Origin: Paenibacillus kribbensis
Lineage (GTDB): Bacteria; Bacillota; Bacilli; Paenibacillales; Paenibacillaceae
DNA: 64,000 nucleotides
Direction: 5' to 3'
Assembly (NCBI RefSeq): GCF_002240415.1
Contig: NZ_CP020028.1
Location: forward strand, 2,939,501 to 3,003,500
Program-made: the position numbers and the translations under genes
Notes under the pieces: generated by a model
The model's input: the letters and a program-made list of their open reading frames with translations, nothing else
What the model was told of the DNA's origin: nothing
Database searches by the model: none
Shown: one piece after another, positions 38,316-46,310 of the stretch
Numbering within the stretch: position 1 is the stretch's first letter
Layout of the letters: every line of letters starts with the position of its first letter

Positions 38316-38450
38316 GGGGTTCTCACTCCTTGTTGTCAGTTTACAGTCATACTATTGAGCATATTGCAAAAAGGTGCTCATCATTTCTAAAAATGTTGAG
38401 ATTCCCTCAACATTTGATTCAACACCAACACAAGGTGAGGTGAACTGCAA

Positions 38451-39122
38451 ATGTCTGATGAGAAGAGAAACGCCATACTGGGCGAAACACTGCTCTCCTT
38501 GCTGAAAGAACGTTCTTTGTCTATGCGAAAGCTAAGCGCCGCTACCGGCATTGATACGGCCACGATATCGCGGATCGTTAACGGGAAGCAAAGAGCCAAG
38601 CCTGAACATCTGGAAGCTTTTGCCCTTCATCTTGATGTTCCTTCCGCTCCACTCTTCCAAGCTGCTGGTTATGGTGCTCCCGCTTCCTCTATTCACCAGA
38701 ACCAGCCAAATGATATCTACTCCTCCATCAACAGCATTAAAGAAATTCTTCAAGCCTCCAACCTCATGGACCACCAGTTTACTGCCGAGCTGGTTCAGAA
38801 AGAACTGAGCAAATACGAGCCCTATGTCCTAACCGAAGAAGGAGCGCGGATTATCCACAATGATTTTCACGGTAAAGTAAAAAGCGTCAACGGGGCGGGA
38901 CCGTTCATTGAGGAGCTCAAGAGAATGTATCAGCTCTACAGTAGCGAAAACATCACCCCGGAGGAGCGCTCGATCCTCGGCAGCGGCTTGTTGTACTTCG
39001 TCTCCGCCACAGATATCATCCCCGATTATGTATTTCCATTAGGTTATCTGGATGATGCGATTGCCGTGCAAATCGTACTGGATCGCCTCGAAGATACGAG
39101 GAACAACAAGCCCCAACCGTGA
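38451..39122 (+). CDS. XRE-type regulator with C-terminal DUF1232 domain
   Basis: 223 residues, ATG 38451 preceded by AAGGTGAGGTGA. Residues about 8-70 are a lambda-repressor-like helix-turn-helix (LSMRKLSAATGIDTATISRIVNGKQRAKPEHLEAFA). Residues about 150-215 match the short YkvA-like DUF1232 domain (LYFVSATDIIPDYVFPLGYLDDAIAVQIVLDRL). The domain combination recurs in Firmicutes, with no established role. Divergent from ytaF. Confidence 0.88.
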   Translation: MSDEKRNAILGETLLSLLKERSLSMRKLSAATGIDTATISRIVNGKQRAKPEHLEAFALHLDVPSAPLFQAAGYGAPASSIHQNQPNDIYSSINSIKEILQASNLMDHQFTAELVQKELSKYEPYVLTEEGARIIHNDFHGKVKSVNGAGPFIEELKRMYQLYSSENITPEERSILGSGLLYFVSATDIIPDYVFPLGYLDDAIAVQIVLDRLEDTRNNKPQP

Positions 39123-39183
39123 CCAATGATTGTTGTAGTATGATTGACAGTGCAAGAACTTATGCATGGGTCGGCAAAAAGAG

Positions 39184-39225
39184 GCTGTCTCCCTTTGCAG
39201 AGTTTTTTCTGCAAAGGGAGACAGC
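39184..39225 (+). terminator. Terminator of the XRE/DUF1232 gene
   Basis: A 17-bp perfect stem, 39184-39200 (GCTGTCTCCCTTTGCAG) with 39209-39225, 8-nt loop; pyrimidine-rich sequence follows. The remaining gap to 39462 holds no recognisable gene. Confidence 0.85.
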
Positions 39226-39360
39226 TTCTACTTCTTTCTGTTCCTTTTTGTTCCACATAGGATTGAGAAAAATTATCTATACAGTCACTCAATGGAGAAG
39301 TCCATAATATTGTTTATATCTTTTGATCCAATCTTCTTTTGATGGACAATAAATATATAC

Positions 39361-39395
39361 GTAGAAAAGGAGGGGTATCAATCCTCCACTTCTAT
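39361..39395 (-). terminator. Weak hairpin after the immunity gene
   Basis: GTAGAAAAGGAGG (39361-39373) and CCTCCACTTCTAT (39383-39395) pair with mismatches. Its position suggests a minus-strand terminator. Confidence 0.4.
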
Positions 39396-39462
39396 GTAAC
39401 CTCCTGTCATCATCATAAATCAACGCTTAATAGTCCTGCTGCCTTCGGTACTTAGCAATATA

Positions 39463-40113
39463 CTACTCGATCAAGTCCTTTATTTTTTGGCATACTTCCT
39501 CGGCATCGCTTTTATTTTTAGAATTAAGCAGAAGACGATCCGAAAAATCTCCTATAAATTTTTTTACGATAGAATTAAACTCGTCAATAGGAATATATTC
39601 AGTTCCTGTCGGATTTATAAAAGTGACACCCTCCGATGAATATGTCGATTCATTATTCCATGCAATCTCTATGTCATCCTTAACCCTCCTGAAAAACACG
39701 TCCGGCAAGAATGATCCTGCCCTATTTGAGAACCATGAGTGTTTAAATTCCCATTCTTGCTTCGTATCGAACCATGCATCAAATTCATCGTCATCGTCTG
39801 ACTCAAACAGTAAACAATGATCCATAAGCTCAAGAGAGTTTTGCCCTGCAACAGGGAGAGGAAATGCTTCATCGGTTAAAATATGCTTAAGATTTTCACT
39901 TAACCATTCAACAATATATATTAGATTCCATTGAAAGGTTGTTACGCTGTTTTCTCTCTTATACTGACAAACATCTATTCCATGAACAAACAATTGAAAT
40001 TTTCCCCATGTTTCACCAATTAAACTACTTTCATTAAAAGGATTATTAACAAACTCATAATGGATAGCAAATATGTTTTGATCTCCAAATGTTCTCAAAG
40101 TAAAGCACCTCAC
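39463..40113 (-). CDS. Candidate immunity protein for the WXG toxin
   Basis: 216 residues from GTG 40113, which overlaps the toxin stop codon (GTGA). A TTG at 40098 with GAGGTG 7 nt upstream is an alternative start. It is acidic (DDDDEFDAWFD), soluble, with no signal or membrane segment. It begins with an LFVHG-type strand region of the kind seen in small alpha/beta immunity proteins (GETWGKFQLFVHGIDVCQY). Family not recognised with certainty. The role is inferred from translational coupling to a polymorphic toxin, the usual arrangement for toxin-immunity pairs. Confidence 0.8.
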   Translation of the reverse strand: MRCFTLRTFGDQNIFAIHYEFVNNPFNESSLIGETWGKFQLFVHGIDVCQYKRENSVTTFQWNLIYIVEWLSENLKHILTDEAFPLPVAGQNSLELMDHCLLFESDDDDEFDAWFDTKQEWEFKHSWFSNRAGSFLPDVFFRRVKDDIEIAWNNESTYSSEGVTFINPTGTEYIPIDEFNSIVKKFIGDFSDRLLLNSKNKSDAEEVCQKIKDLIE

Positions 40114-41279
40114 TTGTTCTTTAATAGCTTATTGTATTCTACTCTCGTAATCTTACCGTCTTTAAGCAACTGTCTCAATACATCCGCAGGAACCTCCTTA
40201 GCAGGATTCGTAACTTCATAAGGATGCCAGCCTGTTTCACCATCTGGCTGAAACTTAACAAGTTTACCTTCATAGATATTGTATAATTGTTTATTTTTTG
40301 ATGATGAATAAGCCGTATCTAACAAATTTTGTCCTGTTTTAGCATCTGGAATTGGGTTTGGACTCCCCCACCCACTTTGCGGGTCATGTTTAGGGCTAGG
40401 TTCATATGTTCTGGTTGTAGCTTCAGCTCCTTCAATATTCGTTGTGTTTTCTGTTTTCACATCTGAGGGTTTGGAAGGTTCAAGGGCTTTGCTATCTTTA
40501 TCCTTCATCATCTGGTACATATCTTTCGTCTGCTCGAAGCCTCCGCTGATACCCTTAAAGGCCAGACTGCTTCCCGCCGCCATCATGCCTGCCGAGACTA
40601 CACCTGCGGGTACGCCGACGATCGCGCCAATTCCAGTAAAGTCCAAAGCGAATGAACCTACTTCTCCTGCCCCGCCTACTACTGTCCCTAGAACACCTAG
40701 AACGGAAGAAAGGGTGTGTCCTGCGAGCCCCCCTAACACATTCGCAAACGGATGATTGGAGTCGTAATCCTTGTGAAGGATGCCAAGCGATAAATCCTCT
40801 GTAAAAGCTGCGGATGAACCCAACACAAACTCCTTTCCCACATCTACCGCATATTCAATTTCATTGCCTACTTTATGTGCCACGTCCACTGCACCATCTG
40901 TAACATCATCCACCAGTTCATTGAACTGATCTCCAACTTTTTTCCACCACTGTTCTCCGTTAGATTCCGTTTGGGCAGGTAAGCCGCTTCCTGGTATATC
41001 TAGTACCACCTGCTCCCCATCAACTTGAGCGAAGCTTTTTGAAATAAATATCAATTGCTGTGATACATTGTATAATCCTGCTAATGTCACACTCATAGAT
41101 TGTTGCGCTATCTGAAAATCATGGAAGAATTTCTCCTTGGTAGCGCCAGACCAGCCATCTTGGACAAATGTAATCTGCTTATTCAAAGAATTAAGCATAC
41201 GCTCCATCTCGTGCTTCCCTTGCAAAAAACGATCAGCTACTTCTATAAGCTTTTCAGGTGGGACCATGATTCTGCCCAT
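40110..41279 (-). CDS. WXG100-type secreted polymorphic toxin (type VII secretion substrate)
   Basis: About 389 residues. ATG 41279 is chosen by analogy with WXG100 proteins (MGRIMVPPEKL); GTG 41294 is an in-frame alternative. The N-terminal helical hairpin carries WSG at 43-45. A glycine/alanine-rich hydrophobic middle (about 180-250, GLAGHTLSSVLGVLGTVVGGAG) resembles the membrane-active linkers of such toxins. A Pro/Ser/Thr-rich spacer follows, then a C-terminal domain of about 85 residues with NIYEGKLVKFQPD, TGWHPYEV and a basic LLKDGKITRVEYNKLLKNK tail. That tail domain should be the toxic effector; its activity is unknown to me. No ESX secretion genes are in the window. Confidence 0.85.
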   Translation of the reverse strand: MGRIMVPPEKLIEVADRFLQGKHEMERMLNSLNKQITFVQDGWSGATKEKFFHDFQIAQQSMSVTLAGLYNVSQQLIFISKSFAQVDGEQVVLDIPGSGLPAQTESNGEQWWKKVGDQFNELVDDVTDGAVDVAHKVGNEIEYAVDVGKEFVLGSSAAFTEDLSLGILHKDYDSNHPFANVLGGLAGHTLSSVLGVLGTVVGGAGEVGSFALDFTGIGAIVGVPAGVVSAGMMAAGSSLAFKGISGGFEQTKDMYQMMKDKDSKALEPSKPSDVKTENTTNIEGAEATTRTYEPSPKHDPQSGWGSPNPIPDAKTGQNLLDTAYSSSKNKQLYNIYEGKLVKFQPDGETGWHPYEVTNPAKEVPADVLRQLLKDGKITRVEYNKLLKNK

Positions 41280-41524
41280 TTTATCCACGCTCACTTTAAA
41301 TAAGATGGAAATAATATTATCAGAAGGGGATATTTAGGGATATCCATCTATTATCCTAATATTTCCTTTTAAAATATATGACATATGAACTGTTATAAAT
41401 CGAAGATCACTATATCTAAAGTAACTTATATTTTTTAGAATCATGTTGATCATTCAACACTCCGTTGGAACTAATTCCGTCAATATATCAATCACACTCT
41501 AGTTGCAATAATCCTTTTTACCCA

Positions 41525-41566
41525 TAGCGAAATTATCGCTAAAAATGAATAACGATAATTTCACTC
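41525..41566. promoter_or_regulatory. Paired operators of the first XRE gene
   Basis: TAGCGAAATTATCGCTA (41525-41541) is a palindrome, followed by a degenerate copy (TAACGATAATTTCACTC, 41550-41566). A TATTCT -10-like hexamer and the GAGGTGAG ribosome site come next. The same arrangement precedes the second XRE gene, pointing to autorepression. Confidence 0.75.
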
Positions 41567-41594
41567 GGCTATTCTTGGCATAGAGGTGAGTAGG

Positions 41595-41831
41595 ATGTAT
41601 AGACGTATTCGAGATTTACGGGAAGATAAAGATTTGACCCAAACACAAATGGCTGAATATCTGAATTGCAGCCAGCGTATTTACAGCAACTATGAACGTG
41701 GAGATGTAGACATTCCAACGAAAATTTTAATCAAACTAGCTGATTTTCATCACACAAGTACAGACTATTTATTAAATAGAACTAATGAAAAAAAGGCGTA
41801 CCCGGTAGAACAGAATAACTCAAGTTTATGA
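41595..41831 (+). CDS. Small XRE-family regulator, copy 1
   Basis: 78 residues from ATG 41595; GAGGTG lies 6 nt upstream and the in-frame GTG 9 nt earlier overlaps that site. Almost the whole protein is a five-helix HTH_3 domain (IRDLREDKDLTQTQMAEYLNCSQRIYSNYERGDVDIP). It is nearly identical to the copy at 42335-42553 over 68 residues and differs mainly after TDYLLNRTN. The two copies flank a divergent DUF6809 gene. With the paired palindromes upstream it is probably a self-repressing phage- or island-type regulator. Confidence 0.9.
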   Translation: MYRRIRDLREDKDLTQTQMAEYLNCSQRIYSNYERGDVDIPTKILIKLADFHHTSTDYLLNRTNEKKAYPVEQNNSSL

Positions 41832-41920
41832 TTTTGCCTCCCTGTGCTCAATAAAAACAAAAAAGGTAACTCCGTATGACCAGAGCTACCTTTCAAGGGC
41901 TTTAATTAATATTGTATTCC

Positions 41921-42223
41921 TTAATTGTGAATCGTCTTTTCTGCAGAACGCCCTCCTTCTTTCCCGTCAAATACTTCAACCATCATTAATGCCCCCAACT
42001 TGTATCCGTCTATATAAGCCGAAGCGGATAATATGGAGATCAAATTATCATGTAAATCGGATAATTCTTCAATTAGTTTGTACTCGTGTTCTGGCATTTT
42101 TATTTTCAGGCTTTCCATAGTTTTGGATATTTTCTGCGATACCAGTTCCAATTCGGGATCTTTCGGTTTTACTCGTTCACTTGGGTTACAGTTTCCATAA
42201 TATAAATCCTCCAAGATACTCAC
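41921..42223 (-). CDS. DUF6809-like small protein
   Basis: 100 residues. GTG 42223 (protein start MSILEDLYYGN) is preferred because GGGGG lies about 6 nt upstream and family members begin this way; ATG 42241 is the longest frame. The SILEDLYYGNCNPSE head, the helical middle (LSDLHDNLISILSASAYIDGYKLGALMMVEVF) and the size fit DUF6809, a Firmicute family of unknown function often found in mobile regions. Its upstream region is shared with the second XRE gene, so the palindromic operators there may control both. Confidence 0.8.
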   Translation of the reverse strand: MSILEDLYYGNCNPSERVKPKDPELELVSQKISKTMESLKIKMPEHEYKLIEELSDLHDNLISILSASAYIDGYKLGALMMVEVFDGKEGGRSAEKTIHN

Positions 42224-42264
42224 CTTCTTCCCCCTCTTCATATGTATTACATTTCTAAATAATT

Positions 42265-42307
42265 TTAGCGAAATATTCGCTAAATATCAATAGCGAATAT
42301 TTCGCTA
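42265..42307. promoter_or_regulatory. Twin palindromic operators, DUF6809 / second XRE gene
   Basis: TTAGCGAAATATTCGCTAA (42265-42283) and TAGCGAATATTTCGCTA (42291-42307) are both near-perfect palindromes with an AGCGAAWWTTCGCT core. They are 26 bp apart start to start and sit between divergent genes. A TATTCT -10-like hexamer follows (42311-42316). Confidence 0.82.
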
Positions 42308-42334
42308 GGGTATTCTTGTTTTGAGGTGAGCAAG

Positions 42335-42553
42335 ATGTACCCACGAATTCGAAATTTACGCGAAGATAAGGATTTGACCCAAACTCATATGGCAGATTTT
42401 CTGAATTGTAGCCAGCGGATATATAGCAATTATGAACGTGGAGATGTAGATATTCCAACGACGATTTTAATTAAATTGGCCGACTTCCATCATACGAGCA
42501 CAGACTATTTACTAAATAGAACAAACCAAAAAAAGCCCTACCCCTCAGGATAG
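42335..42553 (+). CDS. Small XRE-family regulator, copy 2
   Basis: 72 residues from ATG 42335 (GAGGTGAG upstream). It is a near duplicate of the regulator at 41595-41831: differences are concentrated at a few surface positions (HMADF for QMAEY, TTIL for TKIL) and in the C-terminal tail, while the recognition helix CSQRIYSNYE is unchanged. Both copies should therefore read the same operators. Divergent from the DUF6809 gene across the twin palindromes. Confidence 0.9.
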   Translation: MYPRIRNLREDKDLTQTHMADFLNCSQRIYSNYERGDVDIPTTILIKLADFHHTSTDYLLNRTNQKKPYPSG

Positions 42554-42675
42554 AGTTCTAAAATCATTATGACATCTCACATATGAGCATTTTCCGCTAC
42601 AAAATGATCTGATCCTATTGTTCGGTCGGCATCTTCCGTTCAAGCAACAATTTCATCCTGATATCCAATGGGTAA

Positions 42676-42707
42676 GGGAACCTCCATAAATGAGGCTCCC
42701 TTTTTTT
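42676..42707 (+). terminator. Terminator after the second XRE gene
   Basis: GGGAACCTC (42676-42684) with GAGGCTCCC (42692-42700), one mismatch, followed by seven T residues. Confidence 0.85.
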
Positions 42708-42737
42708 AATGAAATAACATCAGATATTTAAAACATC

Positions 42738-43859
42738 TCACTTATTAAGCAATTTTTTTGTTATCCAATTGATAGCTGCATTATTGACATCTTCACCCTG
42801 GCCTCCGTGTGGAGCTTTAGAGTTAGACATAAAAATATTTTCGACTCCAGCATGGTTAAGAGTATCTCTAAGTCTCCAACTTTGTTGAATAGATACTAAA
42901 CTGTCACGTCCTCCATGTGCAATAAACATGGGTGGATCATCTGAAGATACATAATTTATAGGACTTGCCAATTCTGCCAACTTTACTTTTTCCCAATAAG
43001 GAGAATTGGTTTGTTGTTTATCCCGAATATCTCTCAGGACTGCCACACCTTGTCCTTCTTTATCAAATCCAAGAAGTTGGGCTTCAGCTGCTCGTGGAGA
43101 GTCATGTGTTTCGGCTGCCTCCTCAGGAGATTGCAGGGTTGGGTCCATCTCAGGTCCCATGGTAAACATATCTGTTGGACCGTAAAAATCAACTGCAGCC
43201 ATTACTTTGCTTGAATACTCAAGATTGCCCCCAACATCACCTTCAAGCTCTTTTATATCACCAGTAACAGCGAGTTCGGTAGCCAGATGTCCACCTGCAG
43301 AATTTCCTGCTACTGCAATTTTTTCTGGATCAATACCGTATTCCTTGGCATGTGCACGCAGATATCTGATACTGCCCTTAACATCATATATTGGAGCCGG
43401 GAAAATAGCTTCGCCACTTAGCCGATAATCTATAGAAACGAAAGTAATTTTATCCTCTAATACTTTTTTGAAAACCTGGTATGCTGAATCTGTAGCCACT
43501 TGATCTGTGGCTCTACCTGTCATTTGTGCTGATCGATTTGGTGGTGCGGCTGTTTCCTTTTTTGCATCTTTAGGAGCATCATCGCCCTGATAGTCCCCTA
43601 TAACCCATCCTCCTCCATGAACATACACCAAGACAGGAGTTGCTTCGGTTACACCCTCCGGCTTGAAGATGTTCATTTTTAGCTCTTTTTTCTTTCCATC
43701 GTCATTAGTTACGGTTGCATACACCACATCTTTATAGGTAGGAGCCATACGAATAACATCTGTAGGAGGACTTTCAGCTGCTGCGAAACTTTCCTTTTGT
43801 GTGGCAAAAGCCAATGTTGCTAAAAGTGCGAAGGATACCATTCTTAGTTTTTTATTCAT
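42738..43859 (-). CDS. Secreted alpha/beta hydrolase, carboxylesterase type
   Basis: 373 residues, ATG 43859 with AAGGAGAG. A signal peptide ends about ESFAAAES. Esterase/lipase plan of the HSL/BD-FAE type: oxyanion-hole VHGGGW, nucleophile GNSAGG, acid in HGGRDSLV and the C-terminal His in APHGGQGED. A charged insertion after HGGGW (about 95-130) is unusual. Likely an extracellular esterase; the substrate is unknown. It follows the MarR gene by 18 bases and should be under its control. Confidence 0.9.
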   Translation of the reverse strand: MNKKLRMVSFALLATLAFATQKESFAAAESPPTDVIRMAPTYKDVVYATVTNDDGKKKELKMNIFKPEGVTEATPVLVYVHGGGWVIGDYQGDDAPKDAKKETAAPPNRSAQMTGRATDQVATDSAYQVFKKVLEDKITFVSIDYRLSGEAIFPAPIYDVKGSIRYLRAHAKEYGIDPEKIAVAGNSAGGHLATELAVTGDIKELEGDVGGNLEYSSKVMAAVDFYGPTDMFTMGPEMDPTLQSPEEAAETHDSPRAAEAQLLGFDKEGQGVAVLRDIRDKQQTNSPYWEKVKLAELASPINYVSSDDPPMFIAHGGRDSLVSIQQSWRLRDTLNHAGVENIFMSNSKAPHGGQGEDVNNAAINWITKKLLNK

Positions 43860-43877
43860 ATTCTCTCTCCTTGATTC

Positions 43878-44330
43878 TCACTTTTTTTCATTCTCGCATT
43901 CTATCAGGTTATCTAAAGTTCTTATTAAGAAACTTTGATACAATGCTATTTCATCCTCGCTAAATCCCTTGTAAAAAATCTCTCCGACTTCATCAATAAT
44001 CTTCTTGTTCAATTTCACTAGATTTTCATTTCTATTCACTACTTTAACTATTGTTTTCCGTTTGTCTGTTTGACAAGGCATAAAACTGATATGTCCTGCT
44101 TTTTCCAACTTACTTAATATACTCGTTAAAGTTGACTTTTGAAGATTGGTAATCCTTGAGATTTCATGGATAGGTATTTCGTCTTTTGCCCAAAGATAAA
44201 ACAAAATCCTTGCTTGTGTTGCTGTTAAAGTATCAACCTCAGATTCCCTGTGTTTTCTTGAAACTATTCTAGCCAGCAATGCATCTACGGATGCTGATAA
44301 AAAAACAGATCTTCCTTTTATAATTCTCAT
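43878..44330 (-). CDS. MarR family transcriptional regulator
   Basis: 150 residues from ATG 44330 with GGAGGTG 5 nt upstream; the frame reads further back without a ribosome site. Winged helix with LTATQARILFYLWAKDEIPIHEISRITNLQKSTLTSILSKLEKAGHI and a basic wing (CQTDKRKTIVKV), flanked by dimerisation helices. First gene of a two-gene operon with the secreted hydrolase. A long inverted repeat just upstream is the probable autoregulatory operator. Confidence 0.92.
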   Translation of the reverse strand: MRIIKGRSVFLSASVDALLARIVSRKHRESEVDTLTATQARILFYLWAKDEIPIHEISRITNLQKSTLTSILSKLEKAGHISFMPCQTDKRKTIVKVVNRNENLVKLNKKIIDEVGEIFYKGFSEDEIALYQSFLIRTLDNLIECENEKK

Positions 44331-44354
44331 TTGCACCTCCATTTTTTCAAAAAA

Positions 44355-44394
44355 AGTACCATATCGTACTAAAATTATAGTTCGATATGGTACT
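44355..44394. promoter_or_regulatory. Operator-like inverted repeat upstream of marR-type gene
   Basis: AGTACCATATCG (44355-44366) and CGATATGGTACT (44383-44394) are perfect 12-bp inverted arms 16 bp apart, about 25-65 bases before the MarR start codon. Confidence 0.75.
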
Positions 44395-44479
44395 ATTTTC
44401 AACATGTTTTTTTGAATGCTTGCATTCATTATCTCTTGCGACCTGTAGATCACCCCAATTAATAGTAGTGTTTTCTAAT

Positions 44480-45304
44480 CTACATCTTTAAAATTTGAAC
44501 AGAGATCTTAATTAAATACTCTTCATAACCTCTAACTGAAAGATCATCTAACAAGACATCCTCATAAAAAAATCCCTGTAGTTCTATGCTCTTATCATTA
44601 GCATAATTTATTATTCGATCATAAGTGTCACATACACTCGAGTATCCCTCTGTATGGTACGCGATTAAATATGTTCCTTTTTTTCGCTTGAAATTCGAAT
44701 AATTTGATTTTTTACAAACTCTAGTAAAAAGATAATCATAATTGAATGCTTCATTTGCTAAAACTCTTTTTGTATCTCTCATCCAACCTACTGTGTGAGA
44801 GGCATCAATACTATAAATGTTCAAGTACTTTTCGTGTTTTATCATAGAATCGTAAATACTTTTATCATTTGTATAAGGATCAGCCTCTGTTATTACCAAA
44901 AACTCATCGTTATTTTCCTCAATAATAATATCAGTTGAAATAATCTCAGTTGCTGCTTGGGTAATTCGTTTCTTCTCTGATATTATACTTTTCATTTTTT
45001 GCAGTTGTTTAATTTTTGAATTCAGCATTGCCTCTTCATTTTCAAGTAGGACAATGAGCTCATGAGGTGACCTTTTATTTAAATATTCTTTTATCTCTTT
45101 TAATGGCATTTCTAATTCTTTAAGTATTGAAATCACTTTAAAAACATCAATTTGATTAATTGAATAATATTTATACCCATTTTCAGCTTTAAATTCAGGA
45201 GAAAGAATTCCAAGTCGATCATAGTGAAATAAAGTATCCTTGCTAATACCCATCACTTTTGCAAATTGTCCTGAAGTTAAATGAGTTTGAACATTATTCT
45301 CCAT
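44480..45304 (-). CDS. MerR family regulator with ligand-binding-like C-terminus
   Basis: 274 residues, ATG 45304 with AAGGAGGG. N-terminal MerR winged helix (LTSGQFAKVMGISKDTLFHYDRLGILSPEFKAENGYKYYSINQIDVF), a long dimerisation coiled coil (about 85-125), and a C-terminal domain of about 150 residues resembling the GyrI/BmrR drug-binding fold. The candidate ligand is therefore a small organic or drug-like molecule. Divergent from the NmrA-like gene, whose promoter has the MerR-type long spacer. Confidence 0.92.
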   Translation of the reverse strand: MENNVQTHLTSGQFAKVMGISKDTLFHYDRLGILSPEFKAENGYKYYSINQIDVFKVISILKELEMPLKEIKEYLNKRSPHELIVLLENEEAMLNSKIKQLQKMKSIISEKKRITQAATEIISTDIIIEENNDEFLVITEADPYTNDKSIYDSMIKHEKYLNIYSIDASHTVGWMRDTKRVLANEAFNYDYLFTRVCKKSNYSNFKRKKGTYLIAYHTEGYSSVCDTYDRIINYANDKSIELQGFFYEDVLLDDLSVRGYEEYLIKISVQILKM

Positions 45305-45315
45305 GAAATCCCTCC

Positions 45316-45346
45316 TTGACTATGGTGTTACACCACACTTTATTAT
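45316..45346 (+). promoter_or_regulatory. MerR-type promoter with 19-bp spacer
   Basis: TTGACT (45316-45321), a 19-bp spacer containing the dyad TGGTGTTACACCA, then TATTAT (45341-45346). Over-long spacers with a central dyad are the signature of promoters that MerR proteins activate by untwisting. It faces the NmrA-like gene, about 95 bases before its start. Confidence 0.75.
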
Positions 45347-45348
45347 AA

Positions 45349-45396
45349 CCAAGTAACCTTCAAATAGCAGTGGATATTACGAAGAAGGCTACTTGG
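45349..45396. repeat. 13-bp inverted repeat in the MerR intergenic region
   Basis: CCAAGTAACCTTC (45349-45361) and GAAGGCTACTTGG (45384-45396) pair at 12 of 13 positions, 22 bp apart. It is separate from the MerR dyad. It could be a second operator or an mRNA hairpin in the leader of the plus-strand gene. Confidence 0.55.
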
Positions 45397-45441
45397 CAAT
45401 TTAGTAATGCCTAAATCATTAATCTCGGGAGGATATAAGGA

Positions 45442-46263
45442 ATGAAAGTTCTAGTTACAGGAGCAACAGGAAGTGTAGGAAGTTATATTGTTGAACAACT
45501 CCTTGCAAAAGATATAGAAGTAAAGGCATTGTCAAGGAAGGAAGGCAACTTGCCTAAAGGGGCACAAGTAGTTCTAGGTGATCTTGATATTCCCGAAACT
45601 ATAAAAGCACATCTCCATACTATAGATAGCTTGTTTCTGATCACTCAGAGTGAACAATCGGACGAAAAATTTATAAAAAACAAAAGAATTATTCAGATGG
45701 CAAAAGAAGCTAATGTTGCAAGAATTGTAGCTCTGATAGATTTTGAAGGGAACCCAATTGAGGACGTTATTAAAAATAGCGGGATGGAATGGACTTTATT
45801 AAAGCCAGTGGAATTTATGAAAAATGCACTTTACAGTGGTTGGGCAGAATCAATCCAAAAAGAAGGAATTATTCGTACAGCTTTCCCCGATAGTTTAAGC
45901 GCTAGAATTCATGAAGCTGATATCGCTGATGTCGCAGTAAGGGCACTGACAGAAGAAGGGCATGATAAACGAACATATGATTTGACAGGATCAGAAGCAT
46001 TGTCTCCAAGAAGTATGGTTAAACAAATTTCTGCAGTTACAGATAAATACATTGATCTTGTTGAAATTACAGAAGAACAAGTAAAACAAGATTGGAAAAG
46101 CAAAGGCTATGACAATGAATTTATTGAATACTTTATTATAGGGATTGGGAAAAACCCTCCTAAAGGAGCCTATACAGTTCTACCGACAGTAGAACAAGTT
46201 ACAGGCAAGCCAGCCAGAACATTTACTCAATGGGTTAATGAAAACAAGCATTATTTTGTATAA
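45442..46263 (+). CDS. NmrA-like NAD(P)-binding oxidoreductase (atypical SDR)
   Basis: 273 residues, ATG 45442 with GGGAGGATA upstream. A Rossmann start MKVLVTGATGSVGSYI and a short chain without the YxxxK of classical SDRs place it with NmrA/QOR2-type proteins (NAD(P)H:quinone reductases or redox sensors). WTLLKPVEFMKNAL is typical of the group. Controlled, by inference, by the divergent MerR protein, so it may be part of a response to quinones or other electrophiles. Confidence 0.9.
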   Translation: MKVLVTGATGSVGSYIVEQLLAKDIEVKALSRKEGNLPKGAQVVLGDLDIPETIKAHLHTIDSLFLITQSEQSDEKFIKNKRIIQMAKEANVARIVALIDFEGNPIEDVIKNSGMEWTLLKPVEFMKNALYSGWAESIQKEGIIRTAFPDSLSARIHEADIADVAVRALTEEGHDKRTYDLTGSEALSPRSMVKQISAVTDKYIDLVEITEEQVKQDWKSKGYDNEFIEYFIIGIGKNPPKGAYTVLPTVEQVTGKPARTFTQWVNENKHYFV

Positions 46264-46310
46264 TGTTAAAGAGTAAAACGATACTACATTAGACTGACTC
46301 TAGTAATAGA

